Shown here: positions 48,051 through 56,702 of the stretch, in pieces
Layout of the letters: each line of letters starts with the position of its first letter
How positions within the stretch are numbered: the first letter of the stretch is position 1
DNA from: Corynebacterium pseudotuberculosis
Lineage (GTDB): Bacteria; Actinomycetota; Actinomycetes; Mycobacteriales; Mycobacteriaceae
Length of the DNA: 64,000 nucleotides
NCBI RefSeq assembly: GCF_002155265.1
Contig: NZ_CP021251.1
Coordinates: 1-64,000, forward strand
Direction of reading: 5' to 3'
The notes under the pieces: generated by a model
What the model was told of the DNA's origin: nothing
The model's database searches: none
Seen by the model: only the letters and a program-made list of their open reading frames with translations
Program-made: the position numbers and the translations under genes

Positions 48051-48341
48051 ATGTCCTGTACAACCCATGCAGAGCACACCCACACCCACGGCCCTGAGTG
48101 CGGTCACGTAGCTGTTCCTCACGGTGATCACGTTGATTACGTCCATGACGGCCACCTCCACCGTGAACATGAGGGCCACTGGGATGAGTGCGAGACCACC
48201 GAGCATCATGTTCATGAGAACCACGATCACCAGCATGGCCCTGAGTGCGGTCACGTAGCTGTTCCTCACGGTGACCATGTGGACTACATCCACGATGGAC
48301 ACCGCCACGCTTTTCATGAGGGCCACTGGGACGATCACTAA
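48051..48341 (+). CDS. Histidine-rich metal-binding protein with internal duplication
   Basis: A 96-residue cytosolic protein with 27 His. It consists of two copies of a unit of about 36 residues with the shared core HGPECGHVAVPHGDHVDY, followed by (V/I)HDGH.H...HEGHWD. The DNA of the two units is also nearly identical (about 48087-48186 and 48234-48333), so the duplication is fairly recent. Such proteins bind Zn, Ni or Co as stores or chaperones; relatives in corynebacteria are annotated only as hypothetical or zinc-transporter-associated. A strong ribosome site AAAGGAG precedes ATG 48051. Confidence 0.8.
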   Translation: MSCTTHAEHTHTHGPECGHVAVPHGDHVDYVHDGHLHREHEGHWDECETTEHHVHENHDHQHGPECGHVAVPHGDHVDYIHDGHRHAFHEGHWDDH

Positions 48342-48363
48342 ATAGTTCGTATCCTCACTACTG

Positions 48364-48417
48364 AAAGCCCCCTGGCAGTTGGACTGAGAAATCAGGAACC
48401 AACTGGCAGGGGGCTTT
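48364..48417 (+). terminator. Terminator of the histidine-rich gene
   Basis: A 19-bp stem with a single mismatch (48364-48382 and 48399-48417), containing AAAGCCCCCTG / CAGGGGGCTTT, followed by TG. It may also serve the convergent MFS gene. Confidence 0.82.
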
Positions 48418-48497
48418 TGTGGGCTGGTGGCGGCTGTCTATTATCTGAGTCCATTTGGGTGTTTTTTGCCTATAGCGACGTTTATATTTGGAGTTTT

Positions 48498-49772
48498 CTA
48501 GCAAGAAGGTGAGGAAGTAACCGTCTTCCCGCGAGTGGCGATGCGCAGCGCTCGCCACGTTGGCGGTAGCACTGTAAAAAGCATCGTGCCGAGGCCAGCG
48601 ACAACAAGTGCCAAGCTGGGGCCGATGCTAGTGATGACCGGGGCACCAACGATATAGCCAACGAGCATTGCTGAGTTATTAACCGTGCCCATTGTTGATA
48701 GTGCTTTGGACTTGATCGCTGGTCGTACACTGCCGACAATGACTATCCTGAGCGCGGCAACCTGGAGAGCATTACAGACTCCGGCCAGCGCAAAGAATGG
48801 GATACATACAAGAAGTGACGGCACGAATCCCGGAATGGCGATGCACAAACCCATGGCGGCGCCAGCCTTAACCAAGGTAGGCAGCGCGTTGGTCTCGGTG
48901 AGGCGTGCGGAAATGCGTGCGCCAAAAATGCGCCCTGCGATGAAGCCTTGGGCCACGATTGCGTAAATAAGTCCACTCGCCTGGAGCGTCTCCGTGGCGT
49001 AGAAGACGAGAGCCACGTTGTAGATGGACGTAAAAATGATGGCGGCCCAGATGCTTGTCAGTGCTTGGCGCGTGTGAGGTTGAGTAAGGAGCAGCGCGGG
49101 AGCCTCAAGGATGCTGCGGAAAATTTTGAGCGGTTTCCGCCCGGTATTGGTGCTATTAATCTGTGCAAAGTTTTTGCGGAGACGAAAACCTAGTATGCAT
49201 AACACAAGGAATGAGCCTGCAACGGCTGCAGCTTCGTAGGCCAGTGCAGTGCTCAGGGTTCCAAAATCTAAAAGAAGGCCACCCAGCGCAGGTCCTGCGA
49301 AGCTTCCGCTGAGCCGTGCGGTGTCAAGGAGGGAAAATACGTGTGCCTGATTGTGCGATGGTGCGCATTCTTCCGCGATCACAAAATAGGCTGGGATAGA
49401 CAAGCCACTTAATGTAGCCACCACAACGTTTCCGGCAATGAGGAACGCTGGTTCGGGGAAGAAACACAAAAGTACCAGAGCGACACATTCTATGAATGCG
49501 GCAGTCTGTGCGACGGTAAGTGGCCTAAACCTGTCAAAAAAAGGCGTGAGGAGCGGTGATAAAAATACCTGTGCACAAGCTCCTGAGATGAGAACTGCGG
49601 ACACTAGTGCTTCGCCACTTTCACGCGAAGCAAAGTGAAGTGAAATAGCAAGCGACGTCATTGCCCCACAGGTGGCCACGAAAAAGTAGGTGACGGCAAG
49701 GGCATAGATGGAACCTAGTTTCTTGCCGTCACCTGGAAAAAATCGTGGGCACGTTATGATCTCCTCACCCAA
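48498..49772 (-). CDS. Major facilitator superfamily transporter
   Basis: A 424-residue membrane protein with about twelve helices. It resembles drug- or metabolite-efflux MFS members (loop ARLSGSFAGPALGGLLLDFG after TM4-5). The substrate is unknown. The first 18 residues are hydrophilic (MGEEIITCPRFFPGDGKK), then TM1 starts; an internal start is possible. It is convergent with the histidine-rich gene. Confidence 0.8.
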   Translation of the reverse strand: MGEEIITCPRFFPGDGKKLGSIYALAVTYFFVATCGAMTSLAISLHFASRESGEALVSAVLISGACAQVFLSPLLTPFFDRFRPLTVAQTAAFIECVALVLLCFFPEPAFLIAGNVVVATLSGLSIPAYFVIAEECAPSHNQAHVFSLLDTARLSGSFAGPALGGLLLDFGTLSTALAYEAAAVAGSFLVLCILGFRLRKNFAQINSTNTGRKPLKIFRSILEAPALLLTQPHTRQALTSIWAAIIFTSIYNVALVFYATETLQASGLIYAIVAQGFIAGRIFGARISARLTETNALPTLVKAGAAMGLCIAIPGFVPSLLVCIPFFALAGVCNALQVAALRIVIVGSVRPAIKSKALSTMGTVNNSAMLVGYIVGAPVITSIGPSLALVVAGLGTMLFTVLPPTWRALRIATRGKTVTSSPSC

Positions 49773-49776
49773 TGGT

Positions 49777-50180
49777 TTACCGAAACATCAGAAGGATTGG
49801 TTCCGATTGTTTGAAATAGTGCGGAAGGTGGGCGTCGCGGAAAAGGTCTTTTTTCTGTGAAAAGAAGTCCATGTCATACCATGTGACTCCAAAATGGACA
49901 GTTGCGCTGCCGTCTTTGGAAAGATTCACTGAGAACAAATTGCCAATCATAAGAGGTTCCCGGCTGATTAGAGCCCATTTCTGCAAGTCTTATGTCTGAC
50001 TGTTCTACTTGACGGAGACAGTTCTTCAAGCTGGCTTCATCAGGAAGGCGGATTGAAACTTTGCTTTCGGCTACGGCCTCTCGACCTTGAGTACGCGAAG
50101 GTGTCGACCCCCTAGAGCTTCGATTTTTTGGGGATTGTTTGAAAAATGAACATTCCGTCCCAATTTTATATGAATTAGAA
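49777..50180 (-). pseudogene. Possible decayed gene, two frames
   Basis: On the minus strand an open stretch without an obvious start encodes a hydrophilic region containing SRTQGREAVAESKVSIRLPD and EASLKNCLRQVEQSDIRLAEMG (about 50150-49965). The adjoining frame then encodes MIGNLFSVNLSKDGSATVHF and FFSQKKDLFRDAHLPHYF, ending at 49777. Both pieces look protein-like and may come from one frameshifted gene. I do not recognise the family. Confidence 0.3.
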
Positions 50181-50994
50181 CACTGCTAAAAAATAAGTGT
50201 TGAAAATCATATTTGTCAATAGGGGGTGGTGGGGTCATCATTGATGGCGCCTGTGAAAGACATCAGGTACCTCAGCTAAAAATGACGGGGAAATTGAGAC
50301 ATCTGTTGAATTTCTCCTTATGGCAAGAAATGAGTTGTCATTGAGTACCTGCACTGAGGTCACAAAGAAGCTTGCTGAACAGCACAAGCATGTATCAAAG
50401 AAACAGTTATCGACGAATTTTGTGAGTACCCACGGGAGCGTCCTCACGAGGGTTGCGCCGTGTTGCTGCACCTGGGGGAGAAACACCAGCAAGCTCTGTT
50501 TCAAGTTGAGGCGGGAGCTTGTCGAAGAATTTAGTGTCGCTCCGATCAAGTGTGTGGGCATGGGGCTCGGCCTTGATGTTGGCATGTTGCTGGGTCGTGA
50601 CATTCGTTGCAAGCACTCACACCTAATAAAAAGACCTGAAAACCTATCTGGCCGTATTCAATTAGCTATCATCGAACGTCCTGGCGTCTGGCGGTAGCGC
50701 CTCCGGATCATGAAAACTACAGGGTAAATAAGTCATACCGGAACCAGCGACAATCCTCATTATCGGGGATAAACACAATGTAAAGGGTGAAACCGGGAGC
50801 ATATCCGGTAAGCGATTGCGCTAGACGTTGAGCTCAAAAGTTGCGTTGGTGGCCGTCCCGCGCGGTCGCCATACACACTCGATAATGTTCGAAAACTATA
50901 GTTTGTTTGACTACATCGCACTGGCCAATAGAGGTGCAGGGCCAACCGAGTACTGCGGCACCGGTTAGCCCCTCACACTGTGCACGGCAGTCAC
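50181..50994. other. Region without a convincing gene
   Basis: A stretch of about 800 bases between the debris above and the anti-sigma gene. On the plus strand a frame at 50320-50697 (125 codons) starts protein-like (MARNELSLSTCTEVTKKLAE) but soon becomes rich in Cys and Trp and matches no family known to me. From 50700 on I see only short frames. It may be remnant mobile DNA; nothing here can be named. Confidence 0.3.
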
Positions 50995-51639
50995 TTACAC
51001 ATCTACTACGGCAAGGACTGTGCCCTGTGGCTGAGAGCTGCCCTTGAGTGGCTCCTCAGTAATCATCACCTTTGAGGTTTCCCCTGGTAATGGCATCCAT
51101 ACTCCATCGTGATCCTCGGGTCCGATAACGCCGGCGGATTTTGTGGAGCCGTCTGCCATCACTGCCCATACCTGTGCGCCCATGCCTTCGCTGAGTTTGG
51201 GTGCACCATCAACAAGCGCGCCGCCCTCATTCATTGACGAGGACACAACAATGTCCAGTGATGCGCCCATGGCATGAGTGTTGGCCTGGCGTACATCAGA
51301 AGCCGCTAGAATACTGTGCATTTCTGCATGCGGGTCTGCTTGTGGCCAAAATGCAAAGCCGCCAGCGATTATGGCTACCGACGCCGCCACGGCAAGAAAC
51401 CCACGCGTAAACTTACGGCGCCCAGATAGCGGAATAACATCCGCAATAGGCTCAGCTGGGACATCGATCGGCGGCGCATGCGTTGCTTCTGGTTCCTCTT
51501 GGGGAATATCGGCAATGGCATCGAGGATGTTGTCTCGTAATTGCGCCGAGGGGATTATTGGTGCAGGTGCCTGCGCCAACAGGGCTTCGACATCGTGTGG
51601 GAAATCGTCGAAAGGTTCGCTGTGTCCTGTGGGGGTCAT
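50995..51639 (-). CDS. rskA: RskA-like anti-sigma factor
   Basis: A 214-residue single-pass membrane protein that would hold the ECF sigma factor encoded just upstream. The start is ATG 51639, overlapping the sigma stop by 4 bases (ATGA). The cytoplasmic N-terminal part (1-75) is the sigma-binding region, the membrane helix is at about 79-97, and the outer domain has the RskA pattern GAQVWAVMADGSTKSAGVIG and MPLPGETSKVMITEEP, ending SSQPQGTVLAVVDV. In mycobacteria RskA is cut by regulated proteolysis to free SigK. Confidence 0.85.
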   Translation of the reverse strand: MTPTGHSEPFDDFPHDVEALLAQAPAPIIPSAQLRDNILDAIADIPQEEPEATHAPPIDVPAEPIADVIPLSGRRKFTRGFLAVAASVAIIAGGFAFWPQADPHAEMHSILAASDVRQANTHAMGASLDIVVSSSMNEGGALVDGAPKLSEGMGAQVWAVMADGSTKSAGVIGPEDHDGVWMPLPGETSKVMITEEPLKGSSQPQGTVLAVVDV

Positions 51640-52223
51640 TGTGCACCTCCTTGCATGAGGCTCATCGCTGAGCGAAGTTTTTTTAATCCATCTCTGACCC
51701 GGGTTTTGGCAGTACCAAGGGGAACTCCGGTGGCCTGGGCAATTTCGGGGTGAGTTAGACCGGAGAAATAAGCCAGCATGATGGCGGTGCGGTGTGGTTC
51801 GCCGATGGCGTCGACAAGCTTGCGAACTCGCTGCGATTCCAGCGATTCCACTGCTTCTTCCTCGGCTGCGTGCCACGTTGTGGTTTGCTCTAGGAAGTCT
51901 TTGTTGTCGCGCTGTTTGGTGGCTACGTCGGAACGCAAGCGATCGATTGCTCGCAAGCGTGTGAGTCGTAGCGCCCAGGAACGGGCACCGCCTTTGGCTG
52001 GGTCGTAACTTTTAGCGCTGCGCCACAGCTCAATGAATACCTCTTGGATGACTTCCTCGGCTTGCGCACGATCATGAATGATCTGTGCTGCCAAACCCAA
52101 CATTTGCGGGGCCAGTAGGTCATACAGGGCGGCGAATGCCCGCTGGTCGCCGTGAGCGCTGGCAACAAGCAGGTTATCGGGGTCCATGACCGGTAACTCT
52201 ACAACGGAAAGGGTGGAAATCAT
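51636..52223 (-). CDS. sigK: ECF sigma factor, SigK-like
   Basis: A 195-residue group IV sigma factor. Region 2 spans about 25-95 (AFAALYDLLAPQMLGLAAQI, then EEVIQEVFIELW and GGARSWALRLTRLRAIDRLR). Region 4 spans about 130-185 (LPHRTAIMLAYF-like ... TGVPLGTAKTRVRDGLKKLR). The RskA-like partner, and the nearby DipZ-like gene, match the SigK system of M. tuberculosis. The start may instead be the internal ATG at codon 13 (MDPDNLLVASAHG); neither has a strong ribosome site. Confidence 0.85.
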   Translation of the reverse strand: MISTLSVVELPVMDPDNLLVASAHGDQRAFAALYDLLAPQMLGLAAQIIHDRAQAEEVIQEVFIELWRSAKSYDPAKGGARSWALRLTRLRAIDRLRSDVATKQRDNKDFLEQTTTWHAAEEEAVESLESQRVRKLVDAIGEPHRTAIMLAYFSGLTHPEIAQATGVPLGTAKTRVRDGLKKLRSAMSLMQGGAQ

Positions 52224-52282
52224 GAACTATTAGTGAGGTGTTAAGGCTGTGGTCGCAGGATAGACATAAGAAACCTCAGGAT

Positions 52283-52576
52283 TTAGTGCTTCATAGCGTC
52301 GCTGGGTTCTGTATGTTCCATGCGATCCATGTGGTCTTTGCCGTCCATGCCTTCTCTGTGCTCCATGCGATCCATGGCGTCCTTGGGCATGGCGTCTTTT
52401 GTCATAGCATCCTCCTTGGTCATGGCATCCTTAGACATTGCATCGGAGGGCTGGGAAGATTCGCTCGTGGACGTCTGGCTGGCGGGAGCTGGATCGTCTC
52501 CGCAGGCTGTGAGGCCGAGGGCAGCTGCAGAGAATGCGCCGATGATAAGTGCCTTACGGATCGTGGTGTTCTTCAT
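52283..52576 (-). CDS. Lipoprotein with MXKDX pentapeptide repeats
   Basis: A 97-residue lipoprotein with a signal ending in lipobox LGLTAC (Cys25). The mature chain is low complexity: repeats of DAMxK (SDAMSKDAMTKEDAMTKDAM and onward), then Met/His/Asp-rich segments (DRMEHREGMDGKDHMDRMEH). Met and His clusters suggest copper or other soft-metal binding outside the membrane; this is inference. It is encoded between sigK and dipZ, so it is a likely member of that regulon, taking the place of the Mpt83 lipoprotein in mycobacteria. Confidence 0.75.
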   Translation of the reverse strand: MKNTTIRKALIIGAFSAAALGLTACGDDPAPASQTSTSESSQPSDAMSKDAMTKEDAMTKDAMPKDAMDRMEHREGMDGKDHMDRMEHTEPSDAMKH

Positions 52577-52933
52577 AGAGGTCAGTGCTCCTTATACAAG
52601 ACTGAGTTTCTGATGCAATGCGCGTTTTATGTTCCGCGCTTATTGAGTACTTCGGAGCTGTTGTGTGCGTTGGATTGGAAAAATAAAAACAACTGTGAAT
52701 TTCATTGATTTGATAACAGTTCCAATGTTTCTACCTGTGTAATTGCGATTATCCAATCTGAAAGTTTCTTATGTTCCGTACTTCTTAATAACGGCTCGTG
52801 CACTGCACCATTGCTGCCATTGTTGTTGCGTCGTGAGTGCGAAGGGAGCCGCCGCGCATGGTTGCAACCAGAAGGTGCCGTGCTCCCAAAAGATTGTTAA
52901 AGCTGAAATATAAAAGCACATAAAGGAACACAC
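52577..52933. other. Divergent intergenic region of the lipoprotein and dipZ genes
   Basis: A 357-base gap with promoters for both neighbours. It carries a 15-base direct repeat, TTATGTTCCG(CG/TA)CTT, at 52627-52641 and 52769-52783 (13 of 15 identical). Read on the minus strand each copy contains GGAAC, the usual ECF sigma -35 core; the first copy is placed correctly (about 60 bases upstream) for the lipoprotein gene. No equivalent is clear for dipZ. Confidence 0.4.
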
Positions 52934-54571
52934 ATGCTTGAACTCATTTTGATCGGGCTTATCGGTGGCATCGTTACCGGTATATCTCCGTGTATTCTTC
53001 CGGTTCTTCCGGTCGTTTTGGCGGTTTCCGTAGACCGTAAACCTACCCATGTGATTTCTGGCCTGGCCCTTAGCTTTGCCACTATTACTTTGGTGGGAAC
53101 TCTGATCCTTGGTGCGCTGGGATTGCCTAAGGATGTGCTGCGATGGGGAGGCATTATCTTGCTGGTCCTGGTGGGCGTAGGCATGATTGTGCCTAAGCTC
53201 GGCGAGTGGATCGAGGCACCATTTAACCGCATTCCGCGCCCAACATCGCTACAGCTCAAAGCGCGTAATAAAGGCGGCTTTGCTATTGGCCTAGCGCTGG
53301 GAGCTGTGTATGTTCCATGTGCGGGACCGATTCTTGCAGCTATTACGGTTGCCGGCGCAACTGGCGATATTGGACTTTCTACGGTGATCTTGACCGTAGC
53401 GTTTGCCATAGGCGCAAGCCTTCCACTGCTCATTTTTGCTCTCGCAGGTAACAAGATGGGTGAGCGTATCGACGCCGTCCGGAAGCATCGGGGCATCGTC
53501 GGCGCAATTATCCTGGCGCTGGCGCTGGCACTGGCTTTGAATGTTCCCGAGAAACTGCAGCGCAGCCTTCCTGACTGGACTGCCGGTGTGCAGGAGCGAC
53601 TGAGCGATAACGAGGCTGTTCAGAATGCCCTCAGCAACGGAAATGGCAACCTAGATTCTTGCCGTAGGGCTGATAAGGGCAGCCTGCAAGACTGCGGATC
53701 GGCGCCAGAATTTGAGGGTTTGACCGGATGGTTTAACACCGATAAACCAGTGGGAACCCATGATGGCAAGGTGACTTTGGTCGATTTCTGGGCTTATGCA
53801 TGCATCAACTGCCAGCGAGCAGGTGAACACATTACTAAGTTGTATGACACGTATAAGGATGCCGGACTTGAGGTAGTGGGCGTGCACGCGCCCGAGTATG
53901 GCTTTGAGCATGAGGCTGCCAACGTGCGCGCAGCGGCAAAGCGTGAGGGGATTAACTATCCAGTAGCGCAAGATAATGACTTTGCTACCTGGAAGAAGTT
54001 TAACAATCGATACTGGCCAGCACGGTATTTGATTGATACTAAGGGTAATGTGCGCCATATTCATGAGGGAGAGGGCGCTTATGCGGAGACTGAGCAGCTT
54101 GTTCGCCAGCTTCTCAAGCAAGCTAACCCCGATGTTCAGCTACCTGATCCTATTGAAACTGGTGGTGGAACAGATTCTAAGCTCACCGAGCAGCGCAATC
54201 CGGAGACTTACTTGGGTGCTGAACGTGCCCGTTTCTTTAACAATAATAATTATGGCCTGGGAGAACGCGACTTTACGTATAAAGAGCCCAGGAAGGGACA
54301 GTACTCGCTCAGCGGTAAGTGGGACGTGAAAAATGATCACATCGTTCCTGTTAAAGATGCAAAACTGTCGATCAACGTACACGCAGCTAAGGTTCAACTT
54401 GTGGTATCGGGACAAGGAAAAGTGAAAGCTACTTTCCCTGATGGTAGTGACAAAACTTTTGATGTATCCGACGGCACAATAGACGTCTATGACGCAGATA
54501 AGCCTCTTGACGGCATAATTTCTTTGGAAATCGAGCCAAGTGTAACGGCATACTCGCTTACTTTCGGGTAA
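52934..54571 (+). CDS. dipZ: DipZ-like cytochrome c biogenesis/thiol-disulfide protein
   Basis: A 545-residue membrane protein with three parts. Residues 1-200 form a CcdA/DsbD-type six-helix domain with the redox Cys pair in GISPCILP (Cys20) and YVPCAGP (about Cys128). Residues about 240-395 are an extracellular thioredoxin-like domain with WAYACINCQ (CxxC near 289-292). The C-terminal part (about 410-545) is a beta-sandwich module. It passes electrons from the cytosol to exported proteins. M. tuberculosis DipZ has the same layout and belongs to the SigK regulon. Confidence 0.92.
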   Translation: MLELILIGLIGGIVTGISPCILPVLPVVLAVSVDRKPTHVISGLALSFATITLVGTLILGALGLPKDVLRWGGIILLVLVGVGMIVPKLGEWIEAPFNRIPRPTSLQLKARNKGGFAIGLALGAVYVPCAGPILAAITVAGATGDIGLSTVILTVAFAIGASLPLLIFALAGNKMGERIDAVRKHRGIVGAIILALALALALNVPEKLQRSLPDWTAGVQERLSDNEAVQNALSNGNGNLDSCRRADKGSLQDCGSAPEFEGLTGWFNTDKPVGTHDGKVTLVDFWAYACINCQRAGEHITKLYDTYKDAGLEVVGVHAPEYGFEHEAANVRAAAKREGINYPVAQDNDFATWKKFNNRYWPARYLIDTKGNVRHIHEGEGAYAETEQLVRQLLKQANPDVQLPDPIETGGGTDSKLTEQRNPETYLGAERARFFNNNNYGLGERDFTYKEPRKGQYSLSGKWDVKNDHIVPVKDAKLSINVHAAKVQLVVSGQGKVKATFPDGSDKTFDVSDGTIDVYDADKPLDGIISLEIEPSVTAYSLTFG

Positions 54572-54585
54572 CACTGAAGATCTGT

Positions 54586-54628
54586 AAACGGGAGAGCACT
54601 CATAGGATGAATGCTCTCCCGTTTTTTA
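54586..54628 (+). terminator. Terminator of dipZ
   Basis: Stem AAACGGGAGAGCA (54586-54598) / TGCTCTCCCGTTT (54612-54624) followed by TTTATT. Confidence 0.88.
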
Positions 54629-54776
54629 TTCGTTTGCTTATGTGTTTCCCGGTGTAATGAATTTTACCCACCAAAGGGGTAAAAAACACCGACACTTTCC
54701 CTCTTGTAGCACATTTTCTACCCTTTTGCGCGTGTTTGTGAGAGAGTCAAAAAGAGTTAAAGGAGTGGAAAGCGTT

Positions 54777-55403
54777 ATGGGGTTTTTGCCTTACGAGGCA
54801 TTCGAGGGGGAAGTAGCACCTGTCGCGTCTGCCAGTGATGCGGAAATCATCGCTGGTGTGAAAGCGATTGTAAAAGCTGAGGGGCCGGTGTTGGGCTCTC
54901 GTCTTTTTGTAGCGTACTGCCGTGCTTCAAACCAGAAATTAGGTCGGCGGATTCGTGAACGCCTCATGTTCGCATTAGAGCAAGCCCTTAACTCTGGTGA
55001 CATAGTAGCTGACATACCCTTTACTCGATCCAACGCTGAAGCCATGGTGCTTCGTCCTCGCTCTAGACCTGCAGTAGTGGTGCGTTCATTAGGTCCGCGT
55101 TCCCTCGAGCAAGTTCCGTTAGCGGAACTTCAGACCGTTATGTGCGGCATTGAGGCGGAGAATCCAAAGATAGGCAAAGGGGATTTGTACAAGCAAACCC
55201 TAATTTTTTATGACCGTTGGGGGAAGTTGAGCAATAAAGTACGCTTGATTTTAGATCCAGCTTATGACGCTGGTGGCCTCGGCGGTGAAGGATCGCGCCC
55301 CGCCATTAGCCGTCCGTATGCTTCTGGGCGGACGCCTGGATATCCTGGACAACGGCGGGGGAGATACCGGACTACGGTCCGAAAAGCTATGCGTGATTGG
55401 TAG
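54777..55403 (+). CDS. Protein with DUF3320-like winged-helix domain
   Basis: A 208-residue protein. I use ATG 54777 with an AGGAG site 11 bases upstream; the open frame reaches back to 54642. Residues about 18-85 (DAEIIAGVKAIVKAEGPVLG, then LGRRIRERLMFALEQALNSG) resemble the DUF3320 winged-helix found at the end of superfamily I helicases linked to nucleases. The C-terminal tail is Gly/Arg-rich and basic (about 175-208), suiting nucleic-acid binding. It stands alone, convergent with the OpuC-like operon; the function is unknown. Confidence 0.6.
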   Translation: MGFLPYEAFEGEVAPVASASDAEIIAGVKAIVKAEGPVLGSRLFVAYCRASNQKLGRRIRERLMFALEQALNSGDIVADIPFTRSNAEAMVLRPRSRPAVVVRSLGPRSLEQVPLAELQTVMCGIEAENPKIGKGDLYKQTLIFYDRWGKLSNKVRLILDPAYDAGGLGGEGSRPAISRPYASGRTPGYPGQRRGRYRTTVRKAMRDW

Positions 55404-55404
55404 A

Positions 55405-56067
55405 TTATGCTGTTGCGCTGTGTGCCCCAGTGGTTCGCTGAAACATAGAAAGTACTAGGTCAAGGATCAGCGCTAACACAATAACCAAAACGGAACCAGC
55501 AAGCATCTCTATATAGTCGCGAGCCTTTAGGCCATGGAAGATGAAACGTCCGAGCCCTACGTCTGACGTATAAGCTGCAAGGGTTGCCGTGGCCGTGATT
55601 TGTAATGTTGCTGAGCGTATACCGCCTACGAGCACGGCGGCACCCAAGGGGAGTTCCACGTTTTTAATAATCTGCCACTCCGTGTAACCCATAGCGCGCG
55701 CAGCATCCACGGTGTCATGATCTGTGCTGGCAACTCCTGCATAAGCTCCGGCTAGCAATGAAGGAATAGCGAGTATCACTAGGGCTATGAGTGGTGCTTC
55801 TAATCCGATACCTAAGGCAAGGCCGAAGATCGTAAGCAATCCAAGTGTGGGTAGCGCGCGTGCGGCACCGCTGATCGCTCCTACTATTGCGGAGCCTCGT
55901 CCGGTATGTCCAATAGCTACACCGACTGGGATAGCAAAGGCGGCAGCAATGGCCACGGCTGCCAGGCTGATTCCTATGTGCTCACCAATACGGGCAAGAT
56001 ATCCGGTGGGCCCCCACCACTGAGAAGCCGTAGTGAGTAGGGCAAAGAGATCGGAAAACCAACTCAT
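55405..56067 (-). CDS. Osmoprotectant ABC transporter permease (OpuC type), second
   Basis: A 220-residue BPD_transp_1 permease with about six helices and the coupling loop EWQIIKNVELPLGAAVLVGGIR. The start is ATG 56067, overlapping the first permease gene by 4 bases. Glycine betaine/carnitine/choline importers of the OpuB/OpuC type use two such permeases. It is the last gene of the operon and is followed at once by a convergent gene, so no binding protein is encoded downstream. Confidence 0.85.
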   Translation of the reverse strand: MSWFSDLFALLTTASQWWGPTGYLARIGEHIGISLAAVAIAAAFAIPVGVAIGHTGRGSAIVGAISGAARALPTLGLLTIFGLALGIGLEAPLIALVILAIPSLLAGAYAGVASTDHDTVDAARAMGYTEWQIIKNVELPLGAAVLVGGIRSATLQITATATLAAYTSDVGLGRFIFHGLKARDYIEMLAGSVLVIVLALILDLVLSMFQRTTGAHSATA

Positions 56068-56702
56068 TTCTTTATCACCGACCAAGGTGCGAGTACGCGT
56101 TGAAGGATGAGACAGAGGACGTCGAAAAGCACCGCGAGTATGACTACAGCACCTATACCAGTGAGTACCTCAGCAGTAATATTGCGTTGAAAACCATCAG
56201 TAAACAGTGTTCCCAGGCTAGACACTCCTATTAATGCGCCGATGGTCACCAGGCCAATAGTGGAGACACCGAGCACGCGAATGCCGGAGATTAATACCGG
56301 AATAGCAAGAGGCAGATCAACCTTTAACGCAACCTGGGGCGCACTCATGCCTTGGGCAGATGCGGACATGCGCACGTCCTCAGGTATGGAACGAAAAGCA
56401 TCTGTTGCAGTACGTGCAAGAAGAGCGACTCCATAGATGCATAGCGCGATAATGACGTTAGTATCTGATCGCAGGGGTACTCCCACGATGAAAGGAACCA
56501 ATATCAGCATAGGAAGGGCGGGGATTGTATAAGCCAGGGAGGCCGCGGATACCACTAGGTTTCCTACGCGCGGATTGCGGGCGGCAAACATGCCGATGGG
56601 GATGGAGACCGCGATACTAATAAGGATTGCTGGAATACTGAGGAAGAGATGGGCTGCTGCCATATCCAGCACATATGGCCACGCATGACGTAGCCACCTC
56701 AT
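56064..56702 (-). CDS. Osmoprotectant ABC transporter permease (OpuC type), first
   Basis: A 212-residue permease with about six helices and the coupling loop GMSAPQVALKVDLPLAIPVLISG. It overlaps the ATPase gene and the second permease by 4 bases each, a tightly coupled operon. Confidence 0.86.
   Translation of the reverse strand: MRWLRHAWPYVLDMAAAHLFLSIPAILISIAVSIPIGMFAARNPRVGNLVVSAASLAYTIPALPMLILVPFIVGVPLRSDTNVIIALCIYGVALLARTATDAFRSIPEDVRMSASAQGMSAPQVALKVDLPLAIPVLISGIRVLGVSTIGLVTIGALIGVSSLGTLFTDGFQRNITAEVLTGIGAVVILAVLFDVLCLILQRVLAPWSVIKK

Noticed and set aside
52238-52708. A 156-codon frame opposite the MXKDX lipoprotein
   Set aside because: It is the antisense image of the repeat-rich lipoprotein gene; the lipoprotein strand has a signal peptide and lipobox.
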